A DNA stretch of 17,652 nucleotides from Microbacteriaceae bacterium UBA1487 (lineage in GTDB: Bacteria > Actinomycetota > Actinomycetes > Actinomycetales > Microbacteriaceae): NCBI GenBank assembly GCA_002325245.1, contig DCRR01000005.1, positions 58,034-75,685 of the forward strand, given 5' to 3'. Numbering within the stretch: the first letter of the stretch is position 1; the number at the start of each line of letters is the position of its first letter. The translations under genes were made by a program, and so were the position numbers. Under the pieces are notes generated by a model. That model did not search any database. It saw only the letters and a program-made list of their open reading frames with translations, and had not been told where the DNA came from. This document shows, piece after piece, positions 13,563 to 17,652 of the stretch.

Positions 13563-14684
13563 ATGAACATCGACGACTACGTCGCACGCTTTGACACCGA
13601 GCCCGGCTACCTCGACTTCGCGAACCTCGGTCCGATCGGCACCGCGGTGCAGGACGAGCTCGCCGCGCACCTCGGGCTGCTCTCGCACGCCCGCTTCGGC
13701 GCTTTCGAGGCGCTGCGCGCGCTCGACGTGCGGATGCGCGATGCCGTCTCCGCGCTCGTCGGTGTTCCGGCGGATCAGATCTCGGATCAGCCCAACACGA
13801 GCCAAGGCCTCATGCACGCGATGTTCGGCGTCACCGGCGGCGTGGCGCTGTCGCCTGCGGACTACCCGGGCCTGACCTTCGCCGCCCAGCGCGCCGCGGA
13901 TGCGCTGGGGGTGCTCACCCCGCGCTGGATCGAGACGGATCACGGCCGCATCACCCCGGGAAACCTGCGCGAGCAGCTCGACGACTCGATCACCGCGGTC
14001 GCGCTGAGCCTGGTCGACTTCCGCACCGGCTACCTCGTCGACCTGGAGGGCATCCGTCAGGTGATCGGCGACCGACTGCTGATCGTGGACGTGATGCAGG
14101 GCTTCGGCGTCGTGGACGCGCCGTACGAGCTGGCCGATGTCGTGGTCGGCAGCGGGCGCACCTGGGTTCGGGCGGGCTGGGGCACCGGCTTCATGGTGCT
14201 CAGCGAACGCGCCCTGGACCAGCTGACCCCGGTCTGGACGGGATACGTCCCGAACGGCAACACCCAGGAGGAGCCGAACGAGGTGCCGGCGCCGGTGCGC
14301 GGTGCGCGCGCGTTCGGGCTGAGCGACCCGGACCCGCTCGCCCAGGCCCGCCTGTCGGCGGCACTGGAGGAGATCGATCGGGTCGGCGTCGCCGCGATCG
14401 GAGCGAAGGTCGACGAGAAGGTATCGCGCCTGATCGACCTCGCCGACGAGTTCGCCGTGCCGGTGGTGTCGCCGCGCGCCGAGCACGAGCGCGCGGGGAT
14501 CGTCGTGGTGGAGCCCGAGCCCGAGCACCTCACGGTGCTGGCGGCGGCGCTGCACAATCACGGTGTCAGCGCGGCGGTCGGCGGCGGTCGGGTGCGGCTG
14601 AGCGCTCACGCGACGACGAACGACGAGACGCTCGCGATGCTCCGCTCGGCGTTCCTGTCGTTCTCGACTGCGACTCCGGGCTGA
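13563..14684 (+). CDS. Class V aminotransferase-fold protein lacking the PLP lysine
   Basis: The 373-residue protein is collinear with fold-type I class V PLP enzymes. It shows a phosphate-cup segment PNTSQGLMHAMFG, the pyridine-nitrogen aspartate D176 with Q179 (IVDVMQGFG), and the cofactor-lysine segment, which here reads VVVGSGRTWVRAGWGTGF. The class V pattern requires a lysine after the [HQR] position; the residue there is T200 (codon ACC at 14160-14162). The only lysines in the protein are two in GAKVDEKVSR, about 100 residues further on, so no nearby substitute is evident. The protein could be a catalytically dead relative, or could use PLP without a Schiff base; both are inference. The frame is intact and codon use matches its neighbours, so decay is not obvious. 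The ATG has GAGGAGG 4 nt upstream (13552-13558). It follows the prenyl transferase gene by 24 nt. Confidence 0.85.
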   Translation: MNIDDYVARFDTEPGYLDFANLGPIGTAVQDELAAHLGLLSHARFGAFEALRALDVRMRDAVSALVGVPADQISDQPNTSQGLMHAMFGVTGGVALSPADYPGLTFAAQRAADALGVLTPRWIETDHGRITPGNLREQLDDSITAVALSLVDFRTGYLVDLEGIRQVIGDRLLIVDVMQGFGVVDAPYELADVVVGSGRTWVRAGWGTGFMVLSERALDQLTPVWTGYVPNGNTQEEPNEVPAPVRGARAFGLSDPDPLAQARLSAALEEIDRVGVAAIGAKVDEKVSRLIDLADEFAVPVVSPRAEHERAGIVVVEPEPEHLTVLAAALHNHGVSAAVGGGRVRLSAHATTNDETLAMLRSAFLSFSTATPG

Positions 14685-14722
14685 GCTGGCCGCTCACGCG
14701 TCGACCCTCGGGGGAGCGTTCA

Positions 14723-14829
14723 CCCGTTCGTAACACTCCTCGCGCGTGTCGAAACACGGCCGTCTCACGAACGGGCATAGCGTCAGAGCATCAGACACGG
14801 CGTCTGATCGGAACGGCCACCTATAAGTT
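14723..14829 (+). promoter_or_regulatory. Structured region with putative promoter upstream of phoH
   Basis: The 217-nt gap before phoH holds a perfect 9-bp inverted repeat CCCGTTCGT/ACGAACGGG (14723-14731 with 14767-14775), within which CGTGT-CGAA-ACACG (14745-14758) forms a small hairpin. A further dyad ATCAGAC-N5-GTCTGAT lies at 14790-14808. TATAAG at 14822-14827 (or TAAGTT at 14824-14829) is a likely -10, so the 14790 dyad would cover the -35 side of the promoter and could be an operator. No convincing gene is seen in this gap. Confidence 0.45.
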
Positions 14830-14901
14830 CGTTCCGCGAGGTTTGTGGCCGTTTCGCTCACAGGATCCAGGTGCCCCCGGGCGCTTGGGGATGGAGTGGA
14901 T

Positions 14902-16251
14902 GTGCCAGCGCTCGACAACCCCCAGCACCAGCAGCTCACCGCAACGTCGCAGAAGCAGGGGGAGCGCACGTACGTGCTCGACACCTCCGTCCTGCTCAGC
15001 GACCCGAAGGCGATCTACCGCTTTGCGGAGCACGCCGTCGTCTTGCCGGTGGTCGTCGTCACCGAACTCGAGGCGAAACGCCACGATCCGGAGATCGGCT
15101 ACTTCGCGCGGCAGGCCCTGCGGCTGCTGGACGAACTGCGCGTCGAGCATGAGCGCCTCGACTTCCCGATCGCGGTGGGCGACGCCGGCGGCTCGGTGCG
15201 CGTCGAGCTCAACCACTCCAACATGTCGGTGCTGCCCTCCGGGCTGCAGCTGAACGACAACGACTCCCGCATCCTGGCGGTGGCCTCGAACCTGGCGGCC
15301 GAGGGGCTGCATGTGGTGGTCGTCTCCAAGGACCTGCCGCTGCGCGTCAAGGCGTCCTCCATCGGCCTCGCGGCCGAGGAGTACCGCGCCGAGCTCGCCG
15401 TCGACTCCGGCTGGACGGGCATGGCCGAGATCGCCGTCTCGGGCGAGCAGATGGCCGACCTGTACGACGCCGACACGCTCACCACCAAGCTCGTCGCCGA
15501 CATGCCCATCAACACCAACCTCGTCATCACCTCGGAGCGCGGCTCGGCGCTCGGCCGGGTGACGGGTGAGCGCGAGCTGAAGGTCGTCCGCGGCGACCAG
15601 GACGTGTTCGGCCTGCACGGCCGCAGCGCCGAGCAGCGCCTGGCGATCGATCTGCTGCTCGACCCGGAGGTTGGCATCATCTCGCTCGGCGGCAGCGCGG
15701 GCACCGGCAAGAGCGCGCTCGCCCTGTGCGCGGGCCTCGAGGCGGTGCTCGAGAAGCAGCAGCACCGCAAGATCATGGTGTTCCGCCCGCTCTACGCGGT
15801 CGGCGGCCAGGAGCTGGGATACCTCCCGGGCGACAAGGACGAGAAGATGAACCCGTGGGGCCAGGCGGTGTTCGACACGCTCGGCGCCCTGGTCTCGGAC
15901 AACGTGCTCGAGGAGGTCGTGGAGCGCGGCATCCTGGAGGTTCTGCCGCTCACCCACATCCGCGGCCGGTCGCTGCACGACGCCTTCGTGATCGTCGACG
16001 AGGCGCAGTCGCTGGAGCGGAACGTGCTGCTCACGGTGCTCAGCCGGATCGGCCAGAACTCGCGGGTCGTGCTCACCCACGATGTCGCCCAGCGCGACAA
16101 CCTGCGGGTGGGGCGCCACGACGGTGTCGCGAGCGTGATCGAGACGCTCAAGGGGCACCCGCTGTTCGCGCACATCACGCTCACCCGCAGCGAGCGCAGC
16201 GCGATCGCGGCTCTGGTGACCGAGCTGCTGGAGGGCAACCAGGTCGCCTGA
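14902..16251 (+). CDS. phoH2: PhoH family ATPase with N-terminal PIN domain (PhoH2 type)
   Basis: The 449-residue protein fuses a PIN ribonuclease domain (about 20-150) to a PhoH ATPase domain (about 235-449). PIN acidic residues are visible: D27 in YVLDTSVLLSDP, the E of VVVTELEAKRHD, the D of NDNDSRILAVA and of VVSKDLPLRVKA. The ATPase has Walker A GGSAGTGKSALAL (K270) and Walker B IVDEAQ (D366, E367), then LTHDVAQRDN. Characterised relatives, including M. tuberculosis Rv1095, act as ATP-dependent RNA helicase/ribonucleases. The GTG at 14902 is chosen because GGAG (14893-14896) is 5 nt upstream; in-frame GTGs at 14845 and 14896 would lengthen the N-terminus. In mycobacteria a small antitoxin-like gene can precede phoH2; no convincing equivalent is seen here. 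Upstream dyads suggest its own regulation. Confidence 0.92.
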   Translation: MPALDNPQHQQLTATSQKQGERTYVLDTSVLLSDPKAIYRFAEHAVVLPVVVVTELEAKRHDPEIGYFARQALRLLDELRVEHERLDFPIAVGDAGGSVRVELNHSNMSVLPSGLQLNDNDSRILAVASNLAAEGLHVVVVSKDLPLRVKASSIGLAAEEYRAELAVDSGWTGMAEIAVSGEQMADLYDADTLTTKLVADMPINTNLVITSERGSALGRVTGERELKVVRGDQDVFGLHGRSAEQRLAIDLLLDPEVGIISLGGSAGTGKSALALCAGLEAVLEKQQHRKIMVFRPLYAVGGQELGYLPGDKDEKMNPWGQAVFDTLGALVSDNVLEEVVERGILEVLPLTHIRGRSLHDAFVIVDEAQSLERNVLLTVLSRIGQNSRVVLTHDVAQRDNLRVGRHDGVASVIETLKGHPLFAHITLTRSERSAIAALVTELLEGNQVA

Positions 16252-16262
16252 GCGGCTCTCGA

Positions 16263-16306
16263 CCTCAGCGGGCCGAGCGGAACCAGCCGTTCGCTCGGCC
16301 CCGAGG
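16263..16306. terminator. Long hairpin at the phoH2 / EEP gene convergence
   Basis: GGGCCGAGCG (16270-16279) pairs perfectly with CGCTCGGCCC (16292-16301), extended past an internal loop by CCTC (16263-16266) with GAGG (16303-16306). It starts 12 nt after the phoH2 stop and lies within the 3' end of the minus-strand gene. There is no T-tract, so terminator function is probable for phoH2 but not certain. Confidence 0.45.
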
Positions 16307-17014
16307 CTGCGGCCGGGCCGCCCGGATGACGTGCTGCTCGTCGCTCTCGGGCAGCTTCGACGTCACCAGGATCGCCATGTGGTCAGAGGCGCCCTGCGGA
16401 AGGGTCGTGACGCTGTCGATCGAGAGCCGCGCCGAGGTGGCGAAGTCGAAGTGCCCGCGGAAGAACTTGTAGCGGGTGTAGGTGAGTGAATCGCTCAGCG
16501 ACAGGTCGTAGCCGGACTTGGCGATGCGGTTGCTCAGGGAGTTCTTGAAGATCGGGTAGTTGTAGTCGCCCACCATGAGGTGCGGCAGCTCCGGACCGAG
16601 CTCTTCGATCTGCGCGTGCGCCGCGGCGATCTGCGCGCGCCGCAGCGAGTTGAGTGCCGTGAGCGGGGCGGCGTGGAACGACGCGACGATGAACTCCCGG
16701 CCGGATTCGGTGTCGAGCATGCGGCTGGCGAGCAGCCGTTCCGCGGCCGGGCGGGCGACCCGGTCGTGCAGCGACTTCTTCAGGGCGAAGGCCTGCGAGG
16801 CCTGCGCCTCGAACCGATCCTTGCGGTGGTAGATGGCCAGGCCGAGCCGATTGCGCTGGGTCGCCTCGGCGAGATGCATCGGTCCCAGCTCGTCGGGCAG
16901 CGCGAGGGTGTCGGCCTCCTGCAGGCACAGGAAGTCAAGATCCAGCTTCTCGGCAAGCTCGACGAGCTCGCCGCTCGCCTTGTGCTTCTCGAGGTTGTAA
17001 CTGAGAGTCCTCAC
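16265..17014 (-). CDS. Endonuclease/exonuclease/phosphatase-fold protein
   Basis: The 249-residue protein has the ordered catalytic motifs of the EEP (DNase I-like) fold: N7 in SYNLEKH, E33 in CLQEAD, H114 in SFHAAP, D150 and N152 in VGDYNYP, D190 in GHFDFA, and D211-H212 in SDHMAIL. All metal and catalytic positions are intact, so it should be an active Mg2+-dependent phosphodiesterase or phosphatase. No signal peptide or membrane segment is seen, so it is cytoplasmic. Whether the substrate is DNA, RNA, a lipid head group or another phosphodiester cannot be told. The C-terminal 30 residues are basic and low-complexity and contain the convergent hairpin. The GTG at 17014 directly precedes the first strand (RTLSYNLEKH) and has a leaderless promoter. 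Confidence 0.85.
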   Translation of the reverse strand: MRTLSYNLEKHKASGELVELAEKLDLDFLCLQEADTLALPDELGPMHLAEATQRNRLGLAIYHRKDRFEAQASQAFALKKSLHDRVARPAAERLLASRMLDTESGREFIVASFHAAPLTALNSLRRAQIAAAHAQIEELGPELPHLMVGDYNYPIFKNSLSNRIAKSGYDLSLSDSLTYTRYKFFRGHFDFATSARLSIDSVTTLPQGASDHMAILVTSKLPESDEQHVIRAARPQPRGRANGWFRSAR

Positions 17015-17020
17015 GCGCTA

Positions 17021-17026
17021 ACGGTA
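17021..17026 (-). promoter_or_regulatory. -10 element of the EEP gene, leaderless start
   Basis: On the minus strand TACCGT ends 6 nt before the GTG at 17014; no Shine-Dalgarno sequence is present. Confidence 0.5.
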
Positions 17027-17093
17027 ATCGCCCGCGCGCCCTCCCGCGGCAACATGAAGCCGTCTTTCAGATCTACCGTCCAAGATTGCCCCT

Positions 17094-17113
17094 AAGTCTA
17101 TATAGATAGACTT
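17094..17113 (+). promoter_or_regulatory. Probable PadR operator overlapping its own promoter
   Basis: AAGTCTAT (17094-17101) and ATAGACTT (17106-17113) are perfect inverted arms 4 nt apart, and a second palindrome TCTATATAGA (17097-17106) is nested inside. The right arm contains TAGACT (17107-17112), a -10 hexamer ending 6 nt before the padR ATG. TTGCCC at 17086-17091 is a possible -35 (15-nt spacing). A dimeric repressor bound here would block the promoter, so autorepression is expected. Confidence 0.75.
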
Positions 17114-17118
17114 GCGGG

Positions 17119-17430
17119 ATGGAGCCGCTCAGCAGAGTCACGACCGCCACCATTGATGTTCTTTCGGTGCTTCTGGCGGAGTCGACCGCGACCTGGGGCC
17201 TCAGGGTCGTCGCCGAGAGTGGCCGGCCGGCCGGCACGGTCTATCCGATTCTGGAACGCCTGGAGCGACTGGGCTGGGTGGCGTCGGAATGGGAGGCTGA
17301 GACGGAACGATCGGGCCCGCGACGACGCCTGTACTCCTTCACGGCGGACGGCGCCGCGGCCGCGCAGAGCGCCGTAGCGTCACACCGGCGTCGCGCGACG
17401 GGACCGAGCGCTCGTGGAGCGCTCGCATGA
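17119..17430 (+). CDS. PadR family transcriptional regulator
   Basis: This 103-residue protein has the PadR winged helix (about residues 8-75): an N-terminal helix ATIDVLSVLLAES, the recognition region GRPAGTVYPILERLERLGWV, and the wing ending GPRRRLYSFTADGAAAAQ. PadR dimers repress a target operon and release DNA on binding a ligand or under envelope stress. It belongs to the short subgroup that lacks a long C-terminal dimerisation domain. The usual tyrosine hydrophobic ligand pocket cannot be judged from the sequence alone. The ATG follows the -10 by 6 nt and the operator covers the promoter. Its stop overlaps the start of the next gene in ATGA, so regulator and target are co-expressed and translationally coupled. 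Confidence 0.9.
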   Translation: MEPLSRVTTATIDVLSVLLAESTATWGLRVVAESGRPAGTVYPILERLERLGWVASEWEAETERSGPRRRLYSFTADGAAAAQSAVASHRRRATGPSARGALA

Positions 17431-17652
17431 GTGCCGCCGAGCGCCTCGTGCGGGGCGTCGCCGCCACGCTGCCCGCAGCGATCCGTGAACGGCACCGCGA
17501 GGAGTGGCTCGCCGATCTCGATGGCGCGAGCGAAGCGGGAATCGCGCGCAGCGACGTGGCGTGGGGTGCCGCGGCGTTCGCCCTCACCCTGTCACGCAGC
17601 GACCCCGCCGTGAGCGGAATGACGCGGCCCGCGCTCGCGGCGCGGCGTGCGC
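17427..17652 (+). CDS. Protein coupled to PadR, N-terminal part, cut by window end
   Basis: The frame opens at ATG 17427 in an ATGA overlap with padR and stays open for 75 codons to the window edge. The visible N-terminus (LPAAIRERHREEWLADLDGA, then AWGAAAFALTLSR) resembles short conserved segments that often sit directly behind PadR regulators in actinobacteria, in proteins that can continue into membrane domains. I do not assign a function. No signal peptide or confident membrane helix appears in the part present, although AWGAAAFALTL is mildly hydrophobic. As the gene behind an autoregulated PadR it is the likely regulatory target. Confidence 0.7.
   Translation, partial: MSAAERLVRGVAATLPAAIRERHREEWLADLDGASEAGIARSDVAWGAAAFALTLSRSDPAVSGMTRPALAARRA

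Noticed and set aside
12690..14609. Long minus-strand open frame (639 codons) opposite the prenyl transferase and class V genes
   Set aside because: It has no recognisable domains and a biased composition, and lies opposite two genes with clear family motifs, promoter or Shine-Dalgarno.
14746..14826. 26-codon GTG frame upstream of phoH2, considered as an antitoxin-like partner
   Set aside because: It is shorter than known PhoH2-associated antitoxin genes, has no Shine-Dalgarno, runs through the dyads and ends inside the putative -10.
14845..14901. Longer N-terminus for phoH2 from GTG 14845
   Set aside because: The added 19 residues are not part of the PIN fold and have no Shine-Dalgarno, whereas GTG 14902 has GGAG at good spacing. 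Not excluded.
14821..16173. Minus-strand open frame (450 codons) opposite phoH2
   Set aside because: It is antisense to a gene with intact PIN and PhoH motifs, and its composition is that of a shadow frame.
1..17652. CRISPR arrays, insertion sequences, prophage or integrase genes
   Set aside because: No regularly spaced repeats, transposase-like frames or terminal inverted repeats with target duplications were found on reading.

Overview
The window is high-GC chromosomal DNA from an actinobacterium, most likely a member of the Microbacteriaceae. The evidence is the strong G/C third-position bias, frequent GTG starts, many promoters placed so that the start codon is the transcription start, and a gene neighbourhood (greA, DUF4307, small membrane protein, hemolysin III, short prenyl transferase, PIN-PhoH) that resembles the greA-to-phoH2 region of Mycobacterium tuberculosis as I remember it. 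It holds ordinary housekeeping and transport genes, with no phage, insertion sequence or CRISPR array.

Layout. 1-861: 3' part of a type II NADH dehydrogenase with a strong terminator. 862-1218: gene-free, very GC-rich, holding a 13-bp tandem repeat and an 87-nt dyad element with perfect 15-bp arms. 1219-1292: a tRNA with a UAA anticodon but a short (class I) variable loop. 1352-2839: lemA and htpX, a membrane-stress pair. 2853-4064 (minus): a YcaQ/AlkX-type DNA glycosylase. 4222-8129: a complete ABC importer operon (lipoprotein binding protein, two permeases, ATPase) with overlapping genes; the first permease has no ordinary start codon. 8139-10624: an AI-2E family transporter overlapping a threonine ammonia-lyase gene. 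10677-11659 (minus): greA and a DUF4307 protein separated by a terminator. 11699-12680: a small membrane protein gene whose 3' end overlaps a convergent hemolysin III/TrhA gene. 12753-14684: cis-prenyl transferase and a class V aminotransferase-fold protein. 14902-16251: PIN-PhoH ATPase (PhoH2 type). 16265-17014 (minus): an endonuclease/exonuclease/phosphatase-fold protein. 17119-17652: a PadR regulator with a clear operator, overlapping a downstream gene cut by the window end.

The most notable points are: the class V PLP-fold protein has Thr200 where the Schiff-base lysine belongs, with no other lysine near the site; a tRNA with a Leu(UAA) anticodon on a class I body; a permease reading frame whose only canonical start would delete its first membrane helix; seven promoters with a TANNNT hexamer exactly 6 nt before the start codon; and a PadR operator made of nested palindromes covering the promoter. 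I did not find a wholly new multigene system here.
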